Origin: Pegoplata infirma
Taxonomy: Eukaryota; Arthropoda; Insecta; Diptera; Anthomyiidae
Direction: 5' to 3'
NCBI GenBank assembly: GCA_963921195.1
Contig: OY992540.1
Span: 192,743,576 to 192,807,575 of the forward strand
Length of the DNA: 64,000 nt
The notes below the pieces were generated by a model. That model did no database searches. It saw nothing but the letters and a program-made list of their open reading frames with translations, and was not told where the DNA came from. Position numbers and translations under genes: made by a program. Of the stretch, positions 12,425 through 24,800 are shown piece after piece (positions within the stretch are counted from its first letter, which is position 1; each line of letters begins with the position of its first letter).

Positions 12425-12930
12425 TCATCTTAAGCCCTTAAAATCGCGAATTTCTTCATTTTTCGAGGTTCTCGCGAAATAAACCTCTAAATTGGTATTT
12501 GATAAAAAAACTTGCATTTAGTGGATCATAAAGGCATCCCTAACACTACGAATAGTGAACAAAAAACATCTATGTGATATAGACCATCATGTTAAAAATC
12601 GCGAAAAACTTTTTTTTATGGCAGAATCATTTTACAAGATGACTTAAGGGTCCATCTTTAACAATATAATGTGGTAACCTTAAAAAATAACTAACGAAAA
12701 ATTTGTCCAAAAAAACAATTTTTGGTCAGTAAATTCTGTAAGGTTACCACATTATTTACTTAAAGATGGACCCTTAAATTATCTCGAAAAATGGTGCTGC
12801 CATATACAACATGATAAAATTCAACATGATGGTAAAAGCAAGTTTTTTATCAAAGACAAATTTAGGGGCTAATTTCGCAAAAACGTCAAAAAAAATTAAG
12901 AAATTCGCGAATTTATTGCTACATCCTCTT
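12425..12930. repeat. ~500 bp foldback (inverted repeat)
   Basis: TTCGCGA-type ends (12444 and 12904) and inner matches such as TTAAGGGTCCATCTTTAA with its inverted copy near 12760, and GTGGTAACCTTA with TAAGGTTACCAC, show a long imperfect hairpin centred near 12677. Confidence 0.68.
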
Positions 12931-13387
12931 AATAGAAGTTCCAAATACTCTCTAGGAATATAAAAAAAGCTAGGAATCCAGAGTTGTATTTTCTTTCGTA
13001 AACAATAATGGTTTTAAAATAAAACAAATAAAATGTTTAAATCATTAAAAAAAATATTTCAAATAAATAAACCGCCTTTATTTGATTTTTTCTGTAAGTA
13101 CAGATCGAGCACGGGCTCTAATTATATTTGTTATAAGGGTTCAAGTTGAAAAAATTTTAGTTTAGTAAAAAAGTACTAGCAAAGTACACAATTCGGTGAA
13201 ACCAAGTACTTTACTAAAAAGAGCTTGCTATACAAAAAATAAATTGCTTTGCCAGTACTTTTGTTTTGGTACGGTTGGCAATTTCTGGCTGGGTATATAT
13301 GCCAGTATTTCAAAATTTATTTTTGTGTGTCAACATATATGGTTATACAAAACTTTTTATTGTATCATATAAGATTACATATGATTT

Positions 13388-14035
13388 TTGGAAACCCGAG
13401 TTCGATTCCCGGCCCAGGCGAGAAAAAAAGTTTTTTTTTTATTTTTTTTAAATAGAAAACACTTTTTTATTGCGTTTAGTTTTTTTAGAACTAAAAAATT
13501 TTCATTTTTGGAATTTTTGCAATCATTTAAAAAAAAATATTTTTCTTTTATACAGTTATATATAACTATATTTGATTTATTATAAAATTATCTATAATTT
13601 TTGGGAACCCGAGTTCGATTCCAGAAAAAAAATATATTTTTTTTATTTTTTTTAAATAGAAAACACTTTTTTATTGCATTTATTTTTTTAAAACTAAAAA
13701 TTTTTCTTTTTTTGAATTTTTGCAATCATTTTTAAAAAATTATATTGCTGTTATATAGTTATATATAACTATATTTAATTTATTATAAAATTATCTATCA
13801 TTTTTGGGAACCCGAGTTCGATTCCAGAAAAAAATATATTTTTTTAATTTTTTTTTAAATGGAAAACACTTTTTTATTGCATTTGTTTTTTTAGAACTTA
13901 AAAAATTTTACTTATTGAATTTTTGCAATCATTTTTAAAAATTTATATTGCATTTATATAGTTAATAATAGCAATATTTGGTTTAAATTATCAAATTATC
14001 AATAATTTTTGGAACCCGATCTCAAATCTAATTCT
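13388..14035. repeat. ~204 bp tandem array with tRNA T-arm-like motif
   Basis: CCCGAGTTCGATTCC starts at 13395, 13608 and 13811, and a decayed copy at 14015. Each is followed by T-runs, AATAGAAAACACTTTTTTAT and TTTTTGCAATCATT. The motif resembles a tRNA T-arm/B box; the first copy could pair CCGAG with CCCGG around TTCGATT. Confidence 0.7.
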
Positions 14036-14345
14036 GATTTCCTGATTCTATGAAAAATTTAAAATTTATAAGCCAAAGTCTTATTTCACTTTGGAAGCCT
14101 ATGACTTGGAAATAAGGCATACCGCTACATTAAAATTATTGTTTAAGCTTACCATGGAAGCCCCTAATAGCGCTGTACGTCATTCCAATTTTTTTTTTTC
14201 CTTTCTTTTTGAAAATTGTGTACAAGTGAATAACATATTTAATTGGATATAATCATATATTACTATATGTTAGATCAATTTGATATAATTAGATACGATC
14301 AATTTATTTAAAACTAAGTCTTTTAAAGTTGTTATTTGCTAACAA

Positions 14346-14425
14346 CGTCCGCTGGTCTAGAGGGTAGAGATTGCGATTACAAAACGGAAGACTTGTGGTT
14401 CTAATCCCCGTCCGTTCGAAGTTTT
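14346..14425 (+). other. tRNA-like sequence (A-box and B-box like)
   Basis: GCTGGTCTAGAGGGTAGAGA resembles a tRNA D-arm/A box, and GTGGTTCTAATCCCCG a B box, spaced about right for a tRNA, with T15 after. The acceptor ends do not pair, so this is probably a decayed tRNA or tRNA-derived SINE head and not a working tRNA. Confidence 0.35.
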
Positions 14426-14554
14426 TTTTTTTTTTTTTATTTATTTTCAGTTTGACATTATTATATCTAAAAATAAATCTAAAAACAGAAACATTTTTTG
14501 GATAAAAATGTATCCAATAATTTTTTTATAAAATCAAGATATCAGATATTATAA

Positions 14555-14900
14555 GATAACTTTGGCGCGGCCAAATTTCGGATGAAATTACATCATATAA
14601 TATCCAATTTAATATAAAACCATGATATTGGATATTTTAAGATAACTTTGGCGCGGCCAATTTCCGGATGAAATTACATCATATCATATCATATCTAATA
14701 CAAAATCATGATAATAGATAATTTAGGATAACTTTGGCGCGGCCAATTTCCGGATGAAATCACATACAATCAAATATTAAACTGTAACTTCATATATTAT
14801 ATGATGTTATGAGATAACTTTGGCGCGGCCAATTTTCGGATGAAATTTAGCAAAATCTGATCCAATAAATTATACATAATTTTATAAGATAACATGTTTT
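14555..14900. repeat. 86 bp tandem repeat, four units
   Basis: GATAACTTTGGCGCGGCCAA starts at 14555, 14641, 14727 and 14813, exactly 86 bp apart; a fifth partial GATAAC is at 14888. Each unit continues with TTTCCGGATGAAAT and AT-rich filler. The GC-rich core GGCGCGGCC stands out from the AT-rich surroundings. Confidence 0.85.
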
Positions 14901-14925
14901 ACCATACAATTTTTTTTTACTCGGG

Positions 14926-15224
14926 AAACCATTGTTTATAATATAAGTATGCATTTATTCACTAACCCTTGCAGATCCAATATTACTCTAAAATAGCATT
15001 GAGATGTTGGTTAAGGAAAACCATAAAAATATTGTCTATAGAAAGAGCAAACAAGTTGACATCATTGTTATCACATTCTTTTCTGAAAATCTTTTGATCA
15101 ACAAAAATTGGGCGCGAAAGGGTTAAATATAATTAAAATTCTTGCCTTGGCTTGAGGCCTTGTAAAAATATTTTGTATAAACAGTGAATGCACTTCAAAA
15201 AAATTTAAACTATCATATTTATTT
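14926..15224. other. Spacer upstream of mvb12
   Basis: Unique-looking AT-rich DNA. It could hold the mvb12 promoter and first exon, but no clear initiator or TATA box stands out. Confidence 0.3.
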
Positions 15225-15345
15225 TATACAAATGGAATCTTCGAATTACAAATGGAAACTTGGAATTACAAATAGAGTCTTCGAATTACAATTAATATTT
15301 GTTTACGAATATTATCTGTAAATGGTGTAGACAACACAGAGTGCA
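15225..15345. repeat. Partial copy of the TTCGAATTACAA foldback
   Basis: GAATCTTCGAATTACAAATG-type units followed by a TACGAATATTATCTGTAAAT end and GGTGTAGAC match the right half of the element at 44141-44597. Confidence 0.6.
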
Positions 15346-15510
15346 TCTTTGTTCTACGAGTGTATGACATACTTTGAACACCCTTAGTGTTAATTTAAGA
15401 TTTGCTTTATTATATTGTCTACAACCATATTTGTTTATAATTAAAAGTGATTTTCAGTTTAAGCACATAATGATGACTAATATTTAAATATTTGTTTATT
15501 TTTTTTTTTT

Positions 15511-15666
15511 TTCATTATAGCTGCTGTATACAAAAATCCTAAAAAAAATAAAAATCACTTGCTTAAGCGGAAATATAGGTGAAAGTTATTAAATAAATTT
15601 AAAAAATAAACAACAACAAAAATATTGTGCTAAACAAAAACCGCTTTATTATCATATACCACAAAT
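15511..15666 (+). promoter_or_regulatory. mvb12: Probable 3' splice site and 5'UTR of mvb12
   Basis: A long T-rich tract runs into TTCATTATAG at 15520, a good 3' splice site. The 146 bp from there to the ATG are A-rich and contain stops, as a 5'UTR would. This suggests one more non-coding exon upstream, which was not located. RNA evidence would settle it. Confidence 0.45.
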
Positions 15667-15851
15667 ATGAATAAAGCGGGTAAACATATACAAAATGGAG
15701 TAATTAATGGTCCACTATCATCGCCAAAATCACCAATATTACAAACGAACATGAGTTCTACGGCCCAAAAAAATGTCATCACATCAATAATGAGTTTTTT
15801 GCCAGATAATAGGCCAATAACATCATTGCAAATAGTAGAGGATTACGAAAA
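15667..15851 (+). CDS. mvb12: mvb12 coding exon 1
   Basis: Starts at the first ATG after a plausible splice acceptor and 5'UTR; it encodes a polar N-terminus and the start of the MABP domain ([20 protein letters not shown]). It ends with phase 2 before a GTAAGT donor at 15852. An in-frame upstream start is not evident. Confidence 0.88.
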
Positions 15852-18800
15852 GTAAGTAGAAAGAAATCAAAAATTAAATATATTTACAATTAGGGTCTCA
15901 CGATAATCACTTGCAATTCACAAATTTACAATCTTAAAAACTTCGCAAATAACTTTCGTGAATACCCTTATTGTAATTAAGTTAGACCCAGTTTTTCGGA
16001 TGTTGATTTAGTTTAAACTAGTGTTTCCAATTATTCGACCCTGCCGGTTAATTGGTTAGGGCATTATTCGAAAATTGGTTAATCGGTTATTCGGGTTGAT
16101 TAATCGAAAAAAGTGGCGATTAATCGATTAATCGTCAAAAACAATGAAAAATTAATTTTAAACGATTTTGAAAAAGTAATGTAACAAAAAATTAAAGAAT
16201 TTTAAGTAAAATTTAATTTTCAGTCTTTATACACACACACAAAAAATTAGAATGAGTTTCAATTACTATTTTAATTGATTTTGCACCTATCACGAAAGTA
16301 ATAGTATTAATTACTAAAATTTGTAAAAATTTAATATCACAAAAGTGCATTTATTCTCAATTCACGGAAATTTTCGAAATCTACTAAAAAATTTTATCAT
16401 ATCAATTAAAAAAATTATTAAAAATAAAATCGAACTTTTTAAAATTTTTAATTAAAACTTCTTTCTTTAAAATTTTATGTGTGCAGTTTTTAAAGGGAAA
16501 ACCAAAACGCAATTAATTAAAATTTAGATATAATACAAATTCCTAAATTTTATTTGGAATTTTCTAAATTTCAATCAGATTTCTGAGTTTCAATTGGCCA
16601 TTTCCGTTTTTCAATTGGAATTTCAATTTACTTATAATTCTAATTTTTAAATTTAAATTTTGATTTCCTAAACTATGAATATCAATTCAGATTTGTGAAT
16701 TTCAGTTGGCTCTTCTAAATTTCAATTGGTATTTCTTAATTTCAATTGGGATTTTTGAATTTTAATTGTGCTTTTCAGAATTTTAATTGGTTTCTTCTAA
16801 ATATTAATTTTGATTTATATAATTTGATTTCACTTTTCTAAATTTCAATTGGGATTTCAATTGAGATTTCTGAATTTTATTAGCTCTTCAGAAACTAAAT
16901 TATCTTTTCTGAATTTCATTTAGAATTTTTAAATTTTGCTTTTCTAAATCTCAATTGAGATTTCTTAATTTCAGTAGGCTTCTGTAAATTTCAATTTTGG
17001 GAAATTGGGAGTTTCTGAATATCAATTAGGATTTCTAAATTTCAATAAACATTTCTGAATTTGGATTGAGCTTTCGTAAATTTTAATTGGGCGTTTCTGA
17101 ATTTCGATTTGGATTTCTGAATTTCAATTGGGATTTCTGAATTAGAATTAGCTTTTCTGAATTTCAATTGCGATTTTCTGAATTTTAATTGGGATTTTTA
17201 ATATGGCGTTTGAAAACTTTAATTAGGATTTCTGAGTAAATGATTAAATTTTTAATTTTGCTTTTCTAAACTGGTAATTGCTGGTTTCTGAATATTTTTT
17301 TCTGTAGTTTTGACTTTTTTCGGAAGTGTTTGTAAAAAAGAGGAAGTGTTTCAAACAAATTATAGTAGAATATAAAGATAATTATATTAACCGGTTAATC
17401 GAACCATTTTAACCGATTAATCGGGTCGAATAATTATTTGCGTTTTAAATTATTTGTTTCGACATTAACCGAAATAGAGGCGATTAATCGAGGAATCGGT
17501 TAATCGATTAACCGAATTGGAAACACTAGTTTAAACCTAGTTTAACGTACTTTTAAACTTGAAAAGACCAACATTTAAAGCTTTACTTACAAACTTGGTA
17601 ATGCCAGTTCAAATCTTTTTTTCAAATAAACTAAACCAATGCATTCCAAAAACTTGACCTTACAATAAGAAAAAACCGTTAACTTCGTTTTACATTATTT
17701 TAATTAAAAATAAAATTTTTCTTATTTTATTCCAGATGTCCAAAAAATTTTACTCCTATCAATCGTACTTATGATCAAGATTCAGATGCTGATTTATGGC
17801 GTGAGAATATTTTATTTGGTCGTCAAACTACACGTTATTTGTGTTTGTCAAAAACAGAGGGCCTTCCTGAATATGTTGTTGAAACTTTAAAGTATGTATT
17901 TTTGTATTTTTTTGTTAATCTTTTATTGTCTGTCAGTTTCTCTTCTATTTTTTTTTTTGCTTTGTTATATAATGAACTTAATTAAGGTCAATCAACTTCG
18001 GAGGGTGGTTGTTAAAATTGGTACTTTTTGTTTTCGTGTGTTTTTAAAGAAATATTTTTTTTGTATTTGCAAATTTGGTGTGTCGACAAACATTAAGGTT
18101 TAGTCTTTTTTTAGTTAGTTTTTAAAGTTATAAAAGACTCCATTCGTTTTTTTTTTCAAATTTACGGGTTTATTTAAGGTAAAAGATTGGCTTTCCTTTT
18201 CGTGTATCTAGCATAGTTAAAAAGTTATTCGCAATTTAAAAATCTAACAAAGCTAAAGTTGAACTGGTTTCGCTAAATGGGTTTTGGGGACGTAATGATG
18301 CCCAACGGGCAAAAATTTTCTCTATCTTGCTTAGTTCTTGAGATATAATCATACCAAATTATATTTCTTTTGATTAAATTTAAAAATCTAGCAAAGCAAG
18401 AGGTGATCTGATCTCTCTTAAAGAATTTTGTGGGTGTTGAATGTGCTAGCTAAATGGGTTTATGATATAGTTTTTGACTAAAAAAACCTAACAAAATTTT
18501 GAGACACAATTTTCATATTTTTTTTCCAATCTTAAACATTTTCTTAGCTGTAATGAAAAAACTTAAGTTCATGTGCTGCTTAATAGTTCTCTGTTTTCCA
18601 CAAATGGAATTCCCTAATATATGGACGAAATTCTTACTACCAAAGAAATTTTCCCTGAATATGTATATGAAATCTTTACTTTTAAGAACCTTTTCTTTAA
18701 ACAAAATTTAGTTAAAAAATGCAGTTTTAGGACGTAATTTACTATCAATTACTTAGTTCACCATAGTATTTCTTAGCATTTAGAAAAGCCCTCAGAATTT

Positions 18801-21800
18801 GGAAAAGCCTTTTAGATTCTCAAGACTCTATTGGGCCCTTAAGTTCCCGTATATCTAAAACTAACAAGGAAGGTCTTTCACAGGGCACCCACTAGGGTTG
18901 CCAGACGGCCTGGAATGGCCTGGATTTTCCAGTTATTTTAGGTTTGGTCCTGTTTCCAGTTAAAAAATAATTTCGTTAATTTTAACAATTATTTTTTTTA
19001 TTAAATATTTTTAACAATTTTTTGGACTACTTCTTGAATAAAACATTAATCATGAATAGAACATAAATGCCTCTTTTGGTTACGACAAAATGTGCTCTTT
19101 TTGCTGCATTTTTGCTCCTTTTTTTATTACTTTTTTGAACAATTCGGGCAGTACAGTGTTGATTTTGGCACAATTGTTTTCCTTGAACTAGTCGATGATC
19201 TGAGCAGTACCGGTTTAACCATTAGGGCACACTGGGCACGTGCCCAGGGCCCCCGACCCTACGGGGGCACCGAAAGGCCAAAAACGTTTGAGAATTTTTC
19301 TATGACAGAAGTTCTTAAACTCATTTTCCTGCATAAATGGTCTCAGGTTCTGAGACATTTGTCGTATAGAAAAAGTCTCAGGTTCTGAGACATTTATAGA
19401 AAAAAAAAATCAAATTTTAGAATTTTCGAACCTTTACTCATAGAAAAATTCCATTTCTATAGAAAAAGTCTCAGATTCTAAGACATTTTTCCTTTATAAA
19501 AAGTCTCAGATTCAGTGACCATTTATCTATAAATAGAGTCTTTGAGTCTGAGATCTTTTTCCTTAAGAAAAAGTCTCTGAGTTTGAAACCTTTTTACTAT
19601 AGAAAAAGTCTCAGATTCTGAGACCTTTTTCATATAGAAAGAGTCTTTGATTCTGTTACCTTTTTCCTATAGAAAGAGTCTTAGATTATGAGATCGTTTT
19701 CTTATAGAAAAAGTTTCAGAAATCTCAGATTTTTCCTATTTAAAAGTCTCAGATTCTAAAACCTTTTTACCCTAGAAAAAGTCTCAGATTCTAAGACCTT
19801 TGTTTTGGAGAAAAACCCTCAGATTCTGTGACATTTTTCTTATAAAAAAAGGTTTCCTATAGTATCCGATCCTGAGAACTTTTCCCAATAGAAAAGGTCT
19901 CAGATTTTGATTCCTTTTTTCGATAGAAAAAGTATCTGGTTCTGCGACCTTTTTCTTGTAGAAAAGAAAAAATACCTCGAGCTAGAATAACTCTACTCAC
20001 AATATATATTTTAATTTTTTGTAGGTCCTAATTCTTAAAACAAAAATAGAACAATCTTTTTTTCTTGTGTTGCAACTGTTAACTTTCCAGGGGGCCCCAA
20101 ATTCTTGTGTGCCCAGGGCCCCCGCCATACCTTAAGGCGGCCCTGGATCTGAGGATTGTTTCGTTCATTTTCCTTTTTAAATGACCCCACCAAAATAAGT
20201 CTGCAGGGGTCAAATCTGCAAATGAGGGTCAATTGTTGTCGCCCTCTTTCGACATCGCACTTCCAGTAAATTTTAACTGTCCTCGTAGATTTCTAGATTT
20301 GACCACTTTGGACTTATTTTTGTGAGGTTAATTGAAAAGAAGAATATACCTCAACAATTCTACACCATTGAAGAGCTCAACATTAACATTTCAAATGCTC
20401 GAAAAAGTAATTGAAATGATAAAGGCACATTTTGCCGTGGCCACCAGAGACGGCCATCTAACTGAGGTTATATCTGAAAAGTAGTCCAAAATAAAAATGT
20501 GTATCTCACATATGAAAATCGGTTGACATTTTTTTAAATAATTAAAAAAGTTATGCATGGGTCCAGTTACTTTTATAAAAATCCAGCTGAAAATTTTCCA
20601 TTTTCCAGTTATTTGACTTCTAGTATCTGGCAAGCCTAGCACCCACCGATTGTCCTGAAACTTGCATATAGGAAAGATGGGAGCAAAATAAGAGTCACCT
20701 GTTTTTTTTATAGCGTCCCAATCTCATATTTAGCGGGTCAAAGGGGAGGGGGAAAACGGGATTTTTTTGTTTTTTGAGGATTTTTCCCATTTCTTCAAAA
20801 GAAACTATATAAACATTTTGTACAGGTCGAAAGGTTTTTTGAAGGCCTATCCAATGGTGTATCGGTCGTGTCCAAATTCGGCTTCGTTAAGTTCGTTATT
20901 CGCAAAAATGTATAATCGTTGGGGTAGTTTATATGGAGATGTGTATACGTACGCCCACCAAAATTATATACATATAATAATCTCTATCAAAATTAAGCTG
21001 ACCCGTATTTTTTCGTTTGGCGAAATTCCTGCTAGTTCGGCTTTTATACGGATTTTCCCGAAAACCCTTAATTTTTCATAAGGTGGCAGCCCTTTTTTTT
21101 AAATTTGAGATTGTTGCAGCTAAAAAAAAAAAACAGGTGACTCTTAGTTTTTCCTCCTCTTTCCCATATTCAATTTTCGGGGCAATCGGTGGGTGCCCTG
21201 TGAAAGACCTTCCTTGTAAGCAAGGAAGAGCGAAAAAATAAAAATTTCTTCAAATTTCATCAAAATAGAAAATACATAAGAGGTATTCAGAGTTTTGCTT
21301 GCCAGCCCTGGCACTTGTGGTAAAAGAGCACTTTTCAAAATTACTTTTCAAAATACATGTATTTTTTGAAAGAAGTACTAATCTTTTGAAGTACAAGACT
21401 CTGAATACCTCTATAGTTTATTAAAATTGTTTTCTTTGAGTACGGTTATTCGAGCTCGAGGTCATTATTTCCTTTACTAATTAAAACTATGATAGAATCA
21501 TAGAATAATTTTCAAGAACATTAGAGGTATTCAGAGTCTTATTTCCACCCCTGGCAATGTAGCAAAAGAGTACTTCTTTCAAAAAATACATGTATTTTGA
21601 AAAGTAATTTTGAAAAGTGCTCTTTTACCACCAGTGCCAGGGCTGGCAAGCAAGACTCTGAATACCACTATTATTTTTCAGTTTTAAATTTATTTATGGT
21701 GGTCATTTTGGCAAGACTTCGTTGACACATGTTTCGGAATTTGCCATATTCCATTGTCAAGACTATTTAGCAAATATAAATACCCAATACTAAAAGTTGC

Positions 21801-24800
21801 AAATGTTCAATGTGATGTTGTTGGTTATTTGACGATCGTGTTCTTACTAAGAGATTCTATAATTTTCTACTTCTAATTCTCAATGCAGATTTGTTTAAAT
21901 TCCCTTTGCTAATTGTAATATTGGGTTTTATATTTGCTAAATTGTATTGACAATGGAATCTGATAAATTCCGAAACACGTGTCGACTAAGTCTTGAAAAT
22001 ATTACGTGCATAAATAAATTTAAAACAGAAAAATATTTTTTTTTGAAAATTATTCTAAAAGATTGATCAATTCGGTCCATTTTTGGACTTGGGACCCATT
22101 TTCCGGGAAATACTAATGTAGGGTTTTATACTGGTGTAGGGTTTTGTATGGTCAGTCTTGACCTACTATAATTTTCTTATCTGTAATTATGGCATTCTAA
22201 TCACAAATATCAAAAAAAAATCAAAATTGGTCAAATGGTTTTTGAGATATTGCCTTTAAATTTTTCGACACTTTTTTATATTTGTTTTTATTATTTAGAT
22301 GTCGAATGGCTTAGAAGTCTGGAAAAAGTTTTCGATCGTAGCATATTGTAAGACTTGTTCAGATTATGCCTGAAAGCACGTAGAAAATACGTATGTATTT
22401 TTGTTTTAAAAACAATACCCTTTAAAATCTAAATTTTTGACATTTATCACGTTTTCAAAAATTCCCGTTTACCATTAAACATGTCAATTAAGCTGATTTT
22501 TAGTAATAACAATATTACATTTTTTTATTATTATTATTTCAATAATTAGGATATTTTTATTTTTTTCCCGATTTAGCAGAATTTTGCATATTTTTTGTAT
22601 AATAAGGATATTTTGGAATACATACAAGTTCAAATAAATTAAAAGTTTTTAAGCACCGTTTTTGTTAAATTTGTATACAAATTTAACAAAAACTATGCTA
22701 CTATGTAATTTTTTGGGTGTACTTTTAAAATTGATAGAACCATAATAGAATTAAGTCCAAAATGAATAAATTCCTTAAGACACTGACTGCATATAATATA
22801 AAAATATCTTAACTAAATAAACTTAACTCAATTAAATTCTTCGATAATCTAAAAATAACACATTAATGGTATTTTTTGCAAAACTTATTTACGTACCTAC
22901 AAATTACAACATAATTTGTGGTCTAATAAAATCTAAATAAATCGTACACAACTGGTTTATGGGAAAATACCTGAATTTATTTACGATACTGAATTAAAAA
23001 GTTTTTATATACAATCGTCGTCAACATATTAGTTGTTAATTAGAAAAAACACTATAAAACACTTATAAATATATTTGCAAAGAAATTCATAATATGATTC
23101 ATAGAGCCAAAGAGGTTTAAGTGGAATTAAGAATTATGAACCGTTTCCAATTGTATTTTTAAATTGGTAAAAGAAATTTTGAAGTATTTTATAAATAACG
23201 AAATATATTGTTTTATTTAAAGTTGTTTTTATTCGACCTTTTTATTTATAAATAATACAGTACTTATTTTTAGCCAAGTGGATGACACTCAAAGAGTGTC
23301 GAAATATCGGCAAATATTAAAGAAAATTTATTTCAACATTGGCCTCGAGCTCAAATAACACATTTACTATTTATATTGTTTTATTTTATTATTAGTATTA
23401 TCTAAGGGCGATATAGAGTTCACAATTTAATCATCATTGCTTAAGTATGCAGTGCGTATTATTAATGTAAAGTAAATTATGTAAAGTTAATTATACGCAT
23501 TATTAATTACACTGTGCTACAGTGAAAAATACTTCTGATGTGGCATAGTATAGGTTGTTGGTCTTGTCGAGTAGATCACAAAAATGCCCATTAAACTTGC
23601 CAGACACCCTCAAATTTTAGAGTTATTGTCAAAAAACGTTTTTTTGGGACTTTTCTCACTAAACCTTGTGTAATTCAGAAAATTTTCAACCAATTTTAAA
23701 ATTTGTGAACTATTTTATGCTGGTTAAGTTCTGAAATGGGCAAAATCAGACCAGGGAGAAAAAGTTTTCCCTTGAAAAACTAAAACAACCCCAGATAAAA
23801 CTTTTTTACACGAAAGTAATAACAATAATGAAAAAGTGTATAGTATTATTTAATCGTAAATATCATATTAATAAATTTTGTAAACATTTAAGGCGAGTTC
23901 CGACTAGAGATGGGCGCTGGTCATGTGATTTGCGTGATTCACGTGAATCACGCGTGAGTGTGAGTGATTTTCATTTCAATCACGTGATTGTGAGTGAGTG
24001 TGAGTTGAAAAAAAATCTGAGTGAGTGATTAGTGAGTGAGTCATTTATTTTTTGCGTGAGTTTGCGTGATTAGATTTTTTGATTTGCCCAATTTTTTTTT
24101 TTAATTTTTTGGGAAAATTTTTTTTTTGGATTTTTTTTTCTTTTTGGTAAGAAAATTTTATTGCGTGAGTAGATTTTGCGTGACTCACGCGTGAGCGTGA
24201 TTGAATCTGGCGTGAGTCACGCGTGAGCGTGAGTAAGTTTTTTATTACTCACGTGAATGTGAGTGAGCGTGAGTAAAAAAAAAAATTGCGTGAGTGATTA
24301 GTGAGTGATTCGATTATTTTTTGCGTGAGCGTGAGTGAGTGTAAGTCAAAATCCACTCACGCGCCCATCTCTACTTCCGACAACTCTCCCAAAAAGAAAA
24401 ACTCCCCCGAAACGTCACTGTTAATTTTGTTTCTAACTTTTTGCAACAAGAATGGTGTATCAAGCCACTTTGCCTTTCTCCCCAAATTTCTGAATTTTAA
24501 TTGGGTTTTTCTAAATTTAAATCGGGATTTCTAAATTTTGAAATTTCAATATGAATAAGAGCCTTAATTTTTATATTTTCTGAATTTCAATTGGTCCATT
24601 TGTGATTTATTTATTTTATATTTCTGAATTTCAATTAAAATATTTAAATTGAGGTTTATGAATTTTTGTTAGCTTTTCTGAATTTCAATAGGCTTTTCTA
24701 AATTACATTTAGGATTTTTAAATTAAAATTTTTCTTTCATAAATTTCAATTGAGATTGGAATAAAAGTTGGCTTTTGTAAATTTTGATTGAAATTTGTGA

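Larger units (their letters stand above)
10121..14925. mobile_element. 4.8 kb element with CCCGAGTAAAAA ends
   Basis: CCCGAGTAAAAA at 10121 and TTTTTACTCGGG at 14925. Inside: AT-rich TATATAA-type sequence, the CACTC element 10553-12245, a foldback (12425-12930), a ~204 bp array with tRNA T-arm-like motifs, a tRNA-like stretch and an 86 bp array. No coding frame and no clear target duplication; superfamily unknown. Confidence 0.5.
18893..20638. mobile_element. hAT-like element (TAGGGTTGCCAG ends), 8-bp duplication
   Basis: Ends TAGGGTTGCCAGACGGCC and TCTGGCAAGCCTA; GCACCCAC at 18885-18892 and 20639-20646. It sits in the left arm of 18864-21217. Minus-strand pieces around 20232-20135 and 19190-19040 look like the C-terminus of a Tc1/mariner transposase ([15 protein letters not shown]). 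A GGGCCC-flanked minisatellite (19230-20150) interrupts it. Confidence 0.78.
18864..21217. mobile_element. Element with ~33 bp inverted repeats (ACAAGGAAGGTCTTTCAC)
   Basis: ACAAGGAAGGTCTTTCACAG...GGGCACCCAC at the left and its inverted copy at 21185-21217. After the nested element at 18893-20638 the left arm resumes with CCGATTG, as in the right arm. GGTGACTC/GAGTCACC near 20690 and 21135 extend the symmetry. Confidence 0.68.

Noticed and set aside
14346..14425. Functional tRNA gene
   Set aside because: A-box and B-box like motifs are present, but the acceptor stem does not pair and the T-stem is poor.
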